Shown one piece after another: positions 1-37,849 of a DNA stretch of 64,000 nucleotides. Position 1 is the first letter of the stretch, and every line of letters starts with the position of its first letter. The notes beneath the pieces were generated by a model. It was not told the DNA's origin. It saw nothing but the letters and a program-made list of their open reading frames with translations, and ran no database searches. The DNA comes from Chimonanthus salicifolius (lineage: Eukaryota; Streptophyta; Magnoliopsida; Laurales; Calycanthaceae), in NCBI GenBank assembly GCA_013350335.1, contig CM023534.1:5299542-5363541 (forward strand), given 5' to 3'. The position numbers were made by a program, and so were the translations under genes.

Positions 1-379
1 CTTGCACCATTGCCAAGGCATCCAGTTCTATCAACTGTCTGTGGTCGATTGGAGATACTATTGAGATCCTCGATTTAAGCTTTTCTGGGTCAGTCACTTT
101 TGTTCACATTTTGAGAGGGGCAAATGGAGATGCTGATTCATTAGCAAAGAAAGGTGTTCATCAGCCTGAGGTTCTATCTGGTGACTTTTCTTTATGTAAT
201 TCTTAGTTGTGTTGAGTTGGCTATCCAGTTGGGTATTCTTTCCTGTCTAGGTACCTCATTTTTAGCCTGTGAGCTTTTTTTTTCTAATGTTGGGGCCTAT
301 ACCTATCCTTGGCCTTTTTATTTTTGTTCCTTTCGTTCCTTTTTTTTTTGCAACAAATTACTACCATTCAAAAAAAAAA
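1..379 (+). mobile_element. 5'-truncated L1-type LINE, RNase H end and poly(A) tail (copy A)
   Basis: The open frame up to about 205 reads as the end of a plant LINE RNase H domain: a FVHILRGANGDADSLAKKG-like motif, typical of the HVPR-x-NxxADxLAK signature. An untranslated tail ends in A9 at 371-379. It lies in SEC6 intron 7. The same insertion is in the right-hand duplicate, so it predates the duplication. Confidence 0.8.
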
Positions 380-959
380 TAGTAGTGAAAGCAGAGTTTG
401 ACCTGATTTTTGAGATGTGTCATGGAAATCCTTGACATTAGTTTGTCATACAAGGATACTTTTTGTCATACATTGGTCATTCTCATTGAAATGAATGTGA
501 AACTAGCTGTTTATAGTGATCATGCATATTTTACATTTCCAAAAGAAGTTGTTTGTTAGTTGTTTGCCAGCAAGTTTACTTAATGGATCTGTAGTATGTA
601 TGTCTTGATTCTATATCCAATTGGATATGTCTAAAATTTGTACTCACATTGTATTTTTAGTTTCACATATGTTGGAACTACAATGTAAACTAAAAATTCT
701 GTGTGGACCTTTCAGTATTTTGTCCCTCTTGAAATGGATTAACATGTACACACCCTTTCTGCTTATAATTATTAAATTTATCTCTAAGGTGTTGATTTTA
801 TTAAAAGAGGAAATATTTTTTTTTTCACTGTATTTATCTGTATTCTTTTGTAAATTATCATGATTATATGTAGGATTGAAACCTTCCAATTTATGTTTTC
901 TGGTAGCTTGACTAATCCTAATATTTGGATGTGATGAGTTATTATTTTTCATTTTGCAG

Positions 960-28089
<27,130 letters not shown>

Positions 28090-28270
28090 TTTTCAGATTT
28101 ATACTGTCGGTGAGAATGTTGGAATTTTGAATGCTATTATTTGTTTTAGTACTTGGGAAGTCTCCCCATTAATTTTGTTTTCAATGGGTTCATTGCATTA
28201 TGTTGTATTAATAAATCTTCTTTCATGTAATTTTATTTCTCCCGCATGTTTAATGTAATTTTAATTCCCA
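28090..28270 (+). terminator. SEC6 copy A 3'UTR and polyadenylation region
   Basis: The T-rich sequence after the stop holds an AATAAA at 28210-28215 with T-rich sequence upstream and downstream, a plausible plant poly(A) region about 120 bases after the stop. The cleavage site is inferred, not observed. Confidence 0.45.
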
Positions 28271-28639
28271 ACATGTTTACACATGTATTTTATGGCTTAA
28301 TGGTGCTAGTGATTTTTTTTATCTTTATTGAAAGTTATAAATTCACATCTTCTTCTTCTTTGCACTTGTGCTGAAATGTTGTAAATTTGCCACCTCAGCC
28401 AAACCAACACTAGACCTAGATGTCTAGGCATCTGAGACATCTCATGGTAGTTGTGCTCCCAAAGAGTTTATTACTACATATAATGTGTCCTGTGCTGATG
28501 GACAAAGAATGGTATAAAGTATGAACCATGGAAACATATCAAAGGTTTGAACCCCCCCTTCCCCCTCCCCTACCCAAAAAAAATTGGGAGAAAAAAAAAA
28601 GTAAAGCCTTAAAGGTGTTGATCTGAAGACATTCAAAGG

Positions 28640-29030
28640 CCAGCCAACTGCTTGTGACTTGTAATGATCCGTCCCACTAGCACAATATTGTCCGCTTTGG
28701 GTCCACACACACAAGCATGTACAGCTTTGCTTTGGTGAGTCAACTCACTATTGCTCTCAAAAAGCCTTATGTTAGAAGGAGGAAGGCTCACACCCTCAAG
28801 CAGAGAATTGAATAATTCTCTAATATCATTTGTGACGACCCGGCCCTATACATCACAATATTATCTGTTTTGGGCCTCACTTGGGCCCTTACGGCTTTAT
28901 TCTCAGCCCTTGCTCCAAGGCCTTGTGATGGAGAGGGGCTTTGCCTCTTCATATAAAGCCCCCACCACCCAACTCCACAACCAATGTGGGACTTGGGTGG
29001 GAGTTCTACATGCCTTGTCTTGAAAAGAGT
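28640..29030. repeat. Two related LTR-like fragments (GACGACCCGGCCC repeat)
   Basis: TGATCCGTCCCACTAGCACAATATTGTCCGCTTTGGG (28,666-28,702) and TGACGACCCGGCCCTATACATCACAATATTATCTGTTTTGGG (28,833-28,874) are versions of one sequence; the second runs on to CCAATGTGGGACTTGGGTGGG. This resembles common plant LTR or TRIM ends, but no TG...CA borders or target duplication could be set. Confidence 0.45.
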
Positions 29031-29039
29031 TGTAAGATG

Positions 29040-30065
29040 AAAAATGGTGTTTCACATCATCACTTCATCAATGGTTCGCATTTAATGGGCCTGAGCTACT
29101 AACCATTCAGTAGGATTAACAGATGAATTTGGGCATGTAGCTATTGGCCAGAGCCACTTGCCGTCCTTGATAATGTTATACAGGTTTGATAAATCACAAT
29201 AAAAGTACATTTTCCTGGAGATTTTAACCAGATTGGGACTTGAATACAAACAGGTCTTAGAATTATACCATGATGGACAGGCTGTGTGGGTCATTTCAGC
29301 GGATGAGGTCCTTGGGTTCGGCTCTAATTGAACCTTAAAACTTTATTAAAAAAAAATAACTGAGAGAGAAATTTTAAATAATATGATACTCAATTTCCTT
29401 TGATGTTTCACTTTGCTTCATGTGTGTTTCAGTAGCACAGCAGTACTCTTTTTGCCATTTTCATATTTGTAAATAATTTTTTTAAATCATATGTTTTGAA
29501 TTTTTTTTTATAGCAAGTTGATCATTTAAATTGAACTAGTCCAATAGACTAGCCATATATGGAGTCCCATATCAAATAGACATTTTGTCACTTGATCTAA
29601 TTGTGTGAAATAGAGGAAAGACCAACTCAAGGAGAGATTTGATCTTAAATCTAATATCTTTTTATAATTTTCAATCACTTAATATCCCTTTCAAGGAGAG
29701 ACCTTTCCTTGAAAGCTTCTCTATTCTTTTAAACAATAGTGCAATAACAAAAGGAGTACATTTCAAAGAGCTGAATGTACGAAGAAATTTCACCGTTCTT
29801 TGATTGATATTTACAGAAGAGGTCTCTGATGCCCAGTTGATAATTTCGATGGTATCTTAATAAAGAGTGTGCCAATTCTGCTAAATGTCTTGAGTTGTGA
29901 ACATATAATACTGTACATGAAGAGCTCAGGCACCAATGTGCATGGAATGTTTAACACAAACAAGCAAATTAGTATTATCACATTGACATAAGGTAGTCAT
30001 CTTCTTACGGGTATTTTATATAACTCGACACAAGTTTTACTATATTGTCCATTTTGTCCTTCGAA
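29040..30065. other. Intergenic sequence, no gene seen
   Basis: AT-rich, no supported feature. Confidence 0.45.
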
Positions 30066-30068
30066 TCG

Positions 30069-30187
30069 GCTTGCCGGATCACTGACTCTTCCACTACGTT
30101 ATAAATTAGTTCGCCGGATCACTGATCCTTTCACTATGGTATAAATTGGCTCGTCGGATCACTGACTCTTCCACTGCCGTATAAAAT
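30069..30187. repeat. Three-copy 40-bp tandem repeat
   Basis: Units start near 30,073, 30,113 and 30,153: (G)CCGGATCACTGA(C/T)(C/T)CTT(C/T)CACTA..GTATAAATT. It lies directly after the stop of the mTERF remnant on the opposite strand. Confidence 0.85.
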
Positions 30188-30195
30188 AATTACAA

Positions 30196-31250
30196 TTACC
30201 CAACTTGGCAAGTTGCTCCTTCATCAATACCCAGCAATGTATTGTGACCAACCTCACCTCTATAAATTTGCAATAACTCCGGAGCTGTATGAAGATTACT
30301 GAGCACATACTTCTCTAAGAACTTCTTCTCAGTAACGTAAAGCCTCTTCGTAGATTTGCAGTTCACAACCAGACCTTTCGACTTCAAAACTTGAAAAACT
30401 TTATGCCTGGGCAGAACCCTCTTCTCCAAACTGAGAGACAGAACCGCAGAGTTGGCAGAAAGAAATGTTGAGTCCCAACCCAACTCCTCCCCGAAAAACT
30501 CAACCCTCTTCCTTATCTTTTCCTCTGATGTTTTAAAGCATCCAGGGTGCCTCCGGAATGCAAACAAGATCTCCTCGTCCGTCCAACATAAGCTCCTGTA
30601 AACCTCAATCTTAGCTTCCAATGTGAGATGACTGATCTCAGACATTGTCCGGACTGCGTGAATGAACGAATTCGTTGTGTGCTCACACCCCACTTTCAAA
30701 ACCCACCTCAATTTCTCATGGAACCGGTCTGGTTTTAACATGACACACCTTGGATTTAACGCTAACAGTAAACAGATTTGAGAATTGGACACATTGTAGC
30801 TCTGCAAGAGGGTGACATTCGGTGCCACTGTGGCATATAGATTACTATGGAGAAAGCCGCTAAAGCGTCGGAGGGCCTTGAACATGGTTTCACGAGTACC
30901 AGAAAAGCTGAAAATGAAATTGAAGAATGGCTTAATCTTTTTCTCAACACAGGATGATTGGGTTGGATGTGAGGAAGTCGGGGATTTCGGACTTGGGTAG
31001 ACCGGTCTGTTTCAAGAATTCTATCTTAGAGGGAAAGGAAGGGTGGGGGTAGGAGAAGAGGACTTTGGGACCCTTAGAAATGAGATTTGAAATGTGGGTA
31101 TTGGAGAATCCATGACATTTGAGGAATGAGAGGATAGAATCTGGGTCTGGTGGGATTCTGCTTTTCAATCTCTTGGCGGCAAAGACGGATGCCTCTGGGG
31201 ATAGAATACATGAATTTTGAAGATAACAACTCCGGTGGCGGTGGTGGGGT
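30196..31250 (-). pseudogene. mTERF-family gene, frameshifted and lacking a clear start
   Basis: mTERF proteins are helical-repeat nucleic-acid-binding proteins that act in mitochondria or chloroplasts on organelle transcripts. The minus strand from about 31,250 reads SPEASVFAAKRL, then DSILSFLKCHGFSNTHISNL and EIPDFLTSNPIIL, the usual N-terminal mTERF motifs, until a stop near 30,944. The similarity resumes in another frame at about 30,948 (VEKKIKPFFNF), missing two or three residues, and runs 229 codons from an internal Met (30,885) to the stop at 30,196, with VSNSQICLLLALNPRCV, LCWTDEEILFAFRRHPGC and EKRVLPRHKVFQVLKSKGL motifs. No in-frame ATG or transit peptide was found upstream (a stop lies near 31,295). 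It is most likely a pseudogene with one deletion and a lost 5' end; a real gene with an assembly error is possible. Confidence 0.75.
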
Positions 31251-31259
31251 TTTATAAAA

Positions 31260-31874
31260 GGAACGTAGTAGCAGCTTTTGAATGGTTGGAATCTGATTCA
31301 GTACCAGGGTTGTGAAATGGGGATGGATGAAAAAGAATGCCCTTGTCTATTTTCAAGTTTGACATTGAACAGAAATTCAAAAATTATGGACTTTATTATT
31401 TAACAAATATTTTGACAACAAAATGAAATTTTAAAGTTATGAAATTAAGATTATAAAATTAAAAAAATAGAAAAGTAATAAAAAATACCATAAAATAGAA
31501 AATTTATAGTGTTTTAAGTAAAGTTATTGATCTAGTTAATTAGTACGAATTAACTATATTGTAAAAAATTTACTTGAATATTCAATAAAATTAGATAAAA
31601 ATAAGGAAAAAATGATGTTGATTATTTTCATGTATAAAAATACTATAAATAAGGAATTAAAAATATAGCAATGCATGAATTAGGAAAATAATGAAATGTA
31701 TGTATAAAATTAATTTTTGATAAACCATTTTTATAAATTTAAAGCTAATGTATAATTTCTTGAAAGATATAGGGCACCGTTGAGAAAGATATTGCGTATT
31801 TTTGGACTTTGAAGAGTAGCACATTTAATGATTTTTTTGTTGGGAGCAGGGGTCCAAAATAAGGGTATGCCGAT
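31260..31874. other. AT-rich intergenic sequence
   Basis: Very AT-rich, no supported feature. Confidence 0.45.
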
Positions 31875-31882
31875 ATACAAAT

Positions 31883-32328
31883 CTAAGGTTTAAATATCGG
31901 CCGATATGTATCGGAATTTTAATACCGAATGATATCGGCCGATACGATATGTATCGGCCGTATATACATATTATCGGCCGATATGGCCGATATTCGGTCC
32001 GAAATATTGGTCACAATATCGGCCGATATTCATAAATATCGGTTTTTAAATTTTTTTTTTTAAAAAAACACCGATACGGTTTTTACACGGTTTTCCAAGG
32101 TTTTACACGGTTTTTTGCGGTTTTTTGCAGTTCTCCACGGTTCATCACGGTCCGTCTGATACGGCATTCACGGTTTTTGCAGTTTTTTACGGTTCGTCAC
32201 GGTTTTTTGCGGTTTTTTCACAGTTCCGATATCGGAGGAGAGAGAAAAAATCGATATCGGGAGGAGAGATAAAATTATCGGCCGATATTTCAGCCGATAT
32301 ATCGGCCTGGCTGATTTTTAAACCCCTG
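31883..32328. mobile_element. hAT-type MITE, ATCGGCCGATAT family, 446 bp
   Basis: Perfect 8-bp flanks ATACAAAT (31,875-31,882, 32,329-32,336). Left CTAAGGTTTAAATATCGGCC and right, inverted, CAGGGGTTTAAAAATCAGCC are imperfect inverted repeats. The body is full of ATCGGCCGATAT palindromes, and its centre holds a CACGGTTTTTTGCGGTTTTT-type tandem stretch (about 32,070-32,220). No coding. Confidence 0.85.
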
Positions 32329-32339
32329 ATACAAATATC

Positions 32340-33508
32340 AGCCGATAATTTTCTCTCTCCTCCATTTTTTCTATTTTATTGCATTTCTCTCTCCTCCGAT
32401 ATTCAAAACCGTGAAAAATCATGCACATTACTCATTAAAGTCAGTAAAGAGAGAAGTGCAATTTAGAGGAACCTTAACATCAAGTCATCAACCCACACTA
32501 AGGGAATTTAAAAAAAAAACCTCCTTTTTGTTTTTTAATTTACGTACAGTGATCGATCCTGCCTTACAGGAAATAATCAGTTAAACTAAACCTATGTAAG
32601 AGATTTTACGGTATTATGATATTACGTGTTGTACAGTCAAGTCAAGCTTACCATTTTTGTGGGGCTCTGTTTTGATGGCAATTTTTTTGGGCCAATTCAA
32701 TTCCAGCCTCAACTTGGGCCCATCCTTGTCAATACAAATTAGGCCAGATTGGGCGTGACTAAATCCCTAAGTTCAGGTCAAATCCCAAAAGTGGGGCCCA
32801 GAATACAGATAGGGTCGGTTTGGAAAAGAAGCCCTGACCCACACAAGTTGCACATGTATTAATCAGCCCATCGTACCTCAGCAAGCATAAGATGCAAGCT
32901 TTTCATTACATCTAAACTCTGCTGAGATGTCACTTATAGATTGGATAATTTTGAATACTTTATAAAAATTTACTTTCAGATAGTTTGGATTCAAACTTCT
33001 AAACAATTTGTAGATTAATTACATATCAATCAAGAAAGAAGTCATAAATAGACACAACTAAATGTAGCTAAATTTAAAAGTTTAAATGTTAAGGGAAGAA
33101 AATGATAAGAATATCTTATGTCTATTTTACAATAATGAATATTAGTGTTGTTTTTCATCAAATTTAGTATTATTTTTTTAACCACTATTCTAGTATTTTT
33201 TTATCTTATAAAGTATAGATTTCTTATTATTTTTCAATGGTGAAAACAACTTTCGCCACTTTTCTAATTTTAAGATGTCAAATCTCCCTGCTTAAAATCT
33301 GATATGAATTGCTTACATGGGTGTAGTTTAATCAGTAATCTTCCATTTCAGAAAATATGAGGTGTCAGATTCGAGATCATATGATTTCACCTGATGTGCT
33401 CTAAAAGCAATGGGTATCACCCGTGAAGATTTTACTTTGTACTTTCTGTAACTTTCACACATAAATACAAAAAAAAAGAAAAAAATCTGATATGAATAAT
33501 TTTATTGT
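32340..33508. other. Intergenic sequence, no gene seen
   Basis: Nothing supported; a few GGGCCCA words but no element borders. Confidence 0.45.
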
Positions 33509-33516
33509 GATTTTTA

Positions 33517-34528
33517 TAGGGCTGCAACTCGGGTCGGGTTTTGGCCCAACCAGCATGACCCGACCCTAGAAATCTTAAGGGTCGGGTTGCACAGGTTGGG
33601 CCATAGGGTCGGGTCGGGTTGGGAATTGAAAAACCCTCACAAAATTCGGATCGGGTTGGGGTGAGGTCTTTCAATCTCAACCCAATCTGAGTAAATCCGA
33701 GAAGATCCGACCCATATTTTTGGATTTCTATTACCACCGTCTTCTTTCTCTCTTCCCAATGACTGCTTTCTCTCTTTCTCTCTTCCCAAGGACTGATAAA
33801 TTGAGAAAGAAGAGAGAGCCTAGAGAAATGAACCATCCATTCCTCCATTGCTTCCTTTTTCCTACAGCAAAGTCAAATCCTAATAAAAAACTCTCACTTC
33901 TCATCAATGTTCTCTCTCCGTCACCTATTCCTCTCCTCCGCCTCTGCCATTCCCTCTCTAAGGCCTTCTCTCTCTCGTCTCTCTGATCCTTTCTCTCCTC
34001 TCCCCGAGTTCTTTTTTTTTTTTTTTTCAGATTTCTTTGTTTCTTTCTCCTTCAGTTTTTCACAGGCTTTAAATCAACAATTGGGAAAATCTTCACAGAG
34101 CAGTATTAGATTTTTAAAATGCTTTTATGTTTTGCGATGACTGAATCATTTGGTGTCCGAATCATTTGTAGTTTGTTCCAAAATACCGCATTTTGGATTG
34201 AGAGGTACGAACTATTAAAAATGTTTTTTTTTTCATTTTTTTCATGACCATTCAGCTCGATTCTCTTCTGGGTCTTTCTTTTAATGCTTTTTTTTTTCTT
34301 AGAGTTATATGCTGAACATTTATGTCAATATAAAAGCCATGGTTGCAAGTCGGGTCGGGTTGGGTCGGGTCAACAGTCGGGTTGAGGGTATTGCAAACTC
34401 GGGTCGGGTCGCTTTGACTAAATTGGGTTTTTAATTCGGGTCGGGTCGGGTTGGGTTCAATGTGTTGTGACTTGGGTTAGGGTTGGGTTTATGAAAACCC
34501 GACCCGCCCGACCCGAGTTGCAGCCCTA
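33517..34528. mobile_element. hAT-type composite element, TAGGGCTGCAAC termini, 1,012 bp, with foreign core
   Basis: Perfect terminal inverted repeats (TAGGGCTGCAACTCGGGTCGGG and its complement) and perfect 8-bp flanks GATTTTTA (33,509-33,516, 34,529-34,536). Left arm to about 33,715 and right arm from about 34,340 are GGGTCGGG rich. The core between them is CT-rich, gene-like sequence, with an open frame at 33,907-34,140 starting MFSLRHLFLSSASAIPSLRP, which is rich in Arg, Ser and Leu and poor in acidic residues like a mitochondrial targeting peptide. No transposase, so the element is non-autonomous. Confidence 0.85.
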
Positions 34529-34539
34529 GATTTTTATGA

Positions 34540-35831
34540 GTATTAATATGATGAACTGTTACCTATAAAATATAAAAAAATGCAACCGACAGAAGAAAAG
34601 AATAAAATAATTTATATCAAGATTAGAAGGAAAATTGATTATCCAAGTATAATCCATGTTAATGACTTCTATACCAACTTTAATTTGTTTTCAAATCTTG
34701 ATTACAAGCCATAGTCATATTCTCCAAGTGGTCCCTTCTTGTCACATGAGTATCATTTTTCCCATTGATCATGGCATTGAGACTTTAGTGAAAAGCATAA
34801 TTTATCACCTCCTAATCAACTTCATTAGACAACTAAGCATGATGAGATTAGCTTAATCAATACTTGAATTATCACCAAGATTGACTCTGTTAACAATCTT
34901 CATTAGTGTGTAGAATTTGTGACACTCAATTTCGTCGATGGACTGTCCCAGTTTCTTAGCCAGGCCTGGTATCTTGTTCATGCTGTTGGACTTGTTCTGG
35001 GCCTGACCAATGAGTTTACTAATCAAAATTGCTCTCACAATTCAGTTCAAAATTATAACCCATGAAATTGATTTCAATAATGGGTCAGTTTGGGCCTAAC
35101 TATTAGATCGAGTCGACCTGCATTTCTAGACTCTGGGACTCAGTGAAACATATATGCTGAACGCAACTGAGCCAAACCCGACTTGGTCGGCCGCTATGGT
35201 AGAGCTGTGGCCTGGAATTCCGAAACTGGGCCTGAGGTCATGTTGTTCTGTACTCAGTGTGTTGGGCTTGGACTTGAAACCTAACATCATATTATTTCGA
35301 GGTACTATAATTTATATATGGTATTAAAATTCAAAAATGACTTGAATCAATTGAAACTTAGCTATGAAAATAAACGTCACACTCTTATATTCATGTCAAG
35401 AATTGGGATAATTGAAACAGGGTGATGATATTTGGGCCTTGAAAATTCACACTTTAACTTGGATCTATTTACCATGGACTTCTTACAGATGCACACACTT
35501 TGGGAAAATTACTCATTACATGCTTTACCAACATTTGATCGATTACTAACTCCACAATTACTAAAAATAAGATTTTTTTTTCTAAAAGTCTAGGTATCTA
35601 AACATTCGACCTGAATTTTCCAAGCATTCTACCTGACTATCCTTGAGACATGTGTAAACCTTCCAATTTGCACATGCCGAACTAAGAGAAATGACATTTT
35701 TGTGTCGAGAGAAGTTTGATCCTAAAGCCTCCCGTAAACCAGGATAAAAATTGATTATCAAACTAACCTCTCGGAATTCTAAGAATAAAATGTTAGAATT
35801 GCACTTGTTACTCATCCGGGATATAAAGCCC
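34540..35831. other. Intergenic sequence, no gene seen
   Basis: AT-rich. TTGGGCC/GAGTCGACC words at about 35,085-35,280 may be a decayed repeat. No open frame with recognisable similarity. Confidence 0.4.
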
Positions 35832-36863
35832 ATCCTATAGTAGAAAAATAGTATATTTCTTTTAAAATAATTAAACTTTTAACAAATTAATTTTACTAAA
35901 TTAAAATATATATTATAAACATATTTATTATGAAAATATTTTTATTTATTTGATGTAAGTAAATAAAATCGATAAATATTAGAAAACTCCACCTTAACTA
36001 TGTATCTTATTTAGTTTAAATCAAGTGACTCTAAGTATTTAGTGAAATGTTTTTTTTTTTTAATTCTCAAATAGACAATTAGTTATTTGATTTAACTCAA
36101 CTCAAATTTGTTGATCCAAATTAAAAATAATTTGAGGTTTTAAAATTGGATTAGATTGTGGATGGCCTTGAAGAGGTCACAATAGAAGTTTGATAAAAAA
36201 ATAATCACTCGAATAGAATATGAGTGGACTAAGATTTAACTTTCAATTCATATTATTGGTGTATCTATCGCTATTTTGATATACTATTTTATTATCATGC
36301 ATTGATTCTTTTAATATTTTAAATTAAATTTATGCAAGTTTACTTTTTACTAAAATCTATTATATCTAACTATTTTTTTTTTTTTGAGAAACCAATTTAA
36401 TTCAATCACGTAGATTTATATATAATTATATGTCTAGCTCTCTCATGGTTTTGAAAAAAATGAAGGTGCATGTTGTATTAACAAGAAACTTTAGAAATAT
36501 AACCACACTAATGACATAGTTGAGTCAAGAGGTTTTGTGACTGAAATTTAAATAAATAATATTTTATAATAAATTGGGGCCATTAACATACAAAATCAAA
36601 TAAATAATTGTTTGATTGATAATTTTAAAAATATATTTCACTAAATATTTAGAGTCACTTGATTTAAACTAAATAAAATATTTTAATGGAGTTTTTTAAT
36701 CTTTATCAATTTTATTTACTTAAATCAAATAAATAAAGATATTTAAATGAAAATTATTTTTCATAAAAGATGCTCAGAATATATATTTTTTAATTTAATA
36801 AAATTATTTTGTTAAAAATATAATTATTTTAAAATAAATACACTATTTTTTCTACTGTAGGAT
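35832..36863. mobile_element. Long-terminal-inverted-repeat element, about 1.03 kb, AT-rich
   Basis: The first and last about 270 bases are inverted repeats of each other: ATCCTATAGTAGAAAAATAG at the left against ATCCTACAGTAGAAAAAATAG inverted from the right, then TTTAAAATAATTA, ACAAATTAATTTTA and TTTAGTTTAAATCAAGTGACTC match in order. No target duplication is clear. No coding. Confidence 0.75.
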
Positions 36864-36940
36864 CGGTTCTGATTTCCAAAATCCATTTTTTTTCCTAAAA
36901 CTCGACCGAGTAACACGGCTAACGTAGGAGTGGGCTAAAC

Positions 36941-37184
36941 CAGGGGTATAAATTTCCGTTGATACCAGATAAAAAACACAAATTAGGTTGTGGGCCCGGT
37001 CGATATCTCGGCGATATTTATATTTTTAATTTTTTTTTTTAAAATAGCCTTTTTATTTTTTTTAAATGGATTTAAAAAAAAGCCCCCGAGATTTTCAAAA
37101 AACAAAAATTTGAGAAGAGAGAAAAATCTCGGCCGATATAAAAAATCGACCGAAATCTCAGCCAGGCCGATTTTTCGACACCTG
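36941..37184. mobile_element. hAT-type MITE, ATCGGCCGATAT family, 244 bp
   Basis: Perfect 8-bp flanks GGCTAAAC (36,933-36,940, 37,185-37,192); left CAGGGGTATAAATTTCC and right TTTTTCGACACCTG. The CAGCCAGGCCGATTTTT end matches the end of the 31,883-32,328 element, so both belong to one family. Confidence 0.85.
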
Positions 37185-37382
37185 GGCTAAACCCAATTAA
37201 TAATGAGGCTTGAAATTAGGGCCTGCGGCTAAATACAAGCTTATTACCAACTGGGTTGAAACAAAGGCCCAAGCTTGTTCTTTTCGGGCCGGACATTCAT
37301 ACAGCCCTGTAAATATGTGAGCATTCCTACATGCAAGGATGACAGAGCAATGTTGTTTAGAAGGAAATGGCGATGGAGGCTG

Positions 37383-37736
37383 CTAACCTGTGCAGATGCT
37401 GATGGGAGGGGTAGTGACATTGCAAATGGAAGGAAGCTTGAGAGCCTTGGTGCGGTCAAGCTCGATCCCGAAGCTGTTGGAGTTGGTGAAGAGCTCGCAC
37501 AGGCATACCGGAGAACTCTCAATTAGGCCTGCAAGGGAGGGGCAACACCCCTTCTCCGGCTTCGTCTCATTGCTACCGGCCTCCGCAAATGTTAGGCAAT
37601 CTGTCAAGCCTAGGACCTCTGTAAAGCAGTCGCTTGACGGCCCCGGTGCCGGGGCTTGTCCAATTACACCTGAAAATATCGGAACTAATGCGACTGCTAT
37701 GACGACAACGGAGACGCTTAATCTAGTAGTCATCAT
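37383..37736 (-). CDS. Non-specific lipid-transfer protein, LTPG/xylogen-like (117 aa, possibly incomplete at the C-terminus)
   Basis: Small secreted protein that carries lipids to the wall or cuticle surface. Residues 1 to about 26 are a hydrophobic signal peptide, followed by APAPGPSS and a full eight-cysteine motif in the order C, C, CC, CLC, C, C (SSDC, LTDC, GCC, VCLC, SIC, SIC). The loop ELDRTKALKLPSIC is typical of GPI-linked plant LTPs. The usual Ser/Pro linker and GPI tail are absent: the frame ends four codons after SIC, at TAG in CACAG|GTTAGC, which is also a good splice donor. A second exon may therefore lie below 37,383, or the gene may be truncated. Start chosen at the first ATG (37,736), with a second ATG next to it. 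Confidence 0.82.
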   Translation of the reverse strand: MMTTRLSVSVVVIAVALVPIFSGVIGQAPAPGPSSDCFTEVLGLTDCLTFAEAGSNETKPEKGCCPSLAGLIESSPVCLCELFTNSNSFGIELDRTKALKLPSICNVTTPPISICTG

Positions 37737-37813
37737 TTATGATTTCTATCTAACCTCCTCCTCCTCTTTCTTCTTCCTCTGGTTTTTCTCTTCAAAGGGG
37801 AAGTGTCCTTTGG

Positions 37814-37823
37814 TCTTTATAAG
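37814..37823 (-). promoter_or_regulatory. Possible TATA box of the lipid-transfer-protein gene
   Basis: The minus strand reads CTTATAAAGA about 80 bases upstream of the ATG, a plausible spacing with a leader of about 50 bases. Inferred from motif and position only. Confidence 0.4.
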
Positions 37824-37849
37824 ATTTATTTTTCAATGACTAATAGATG

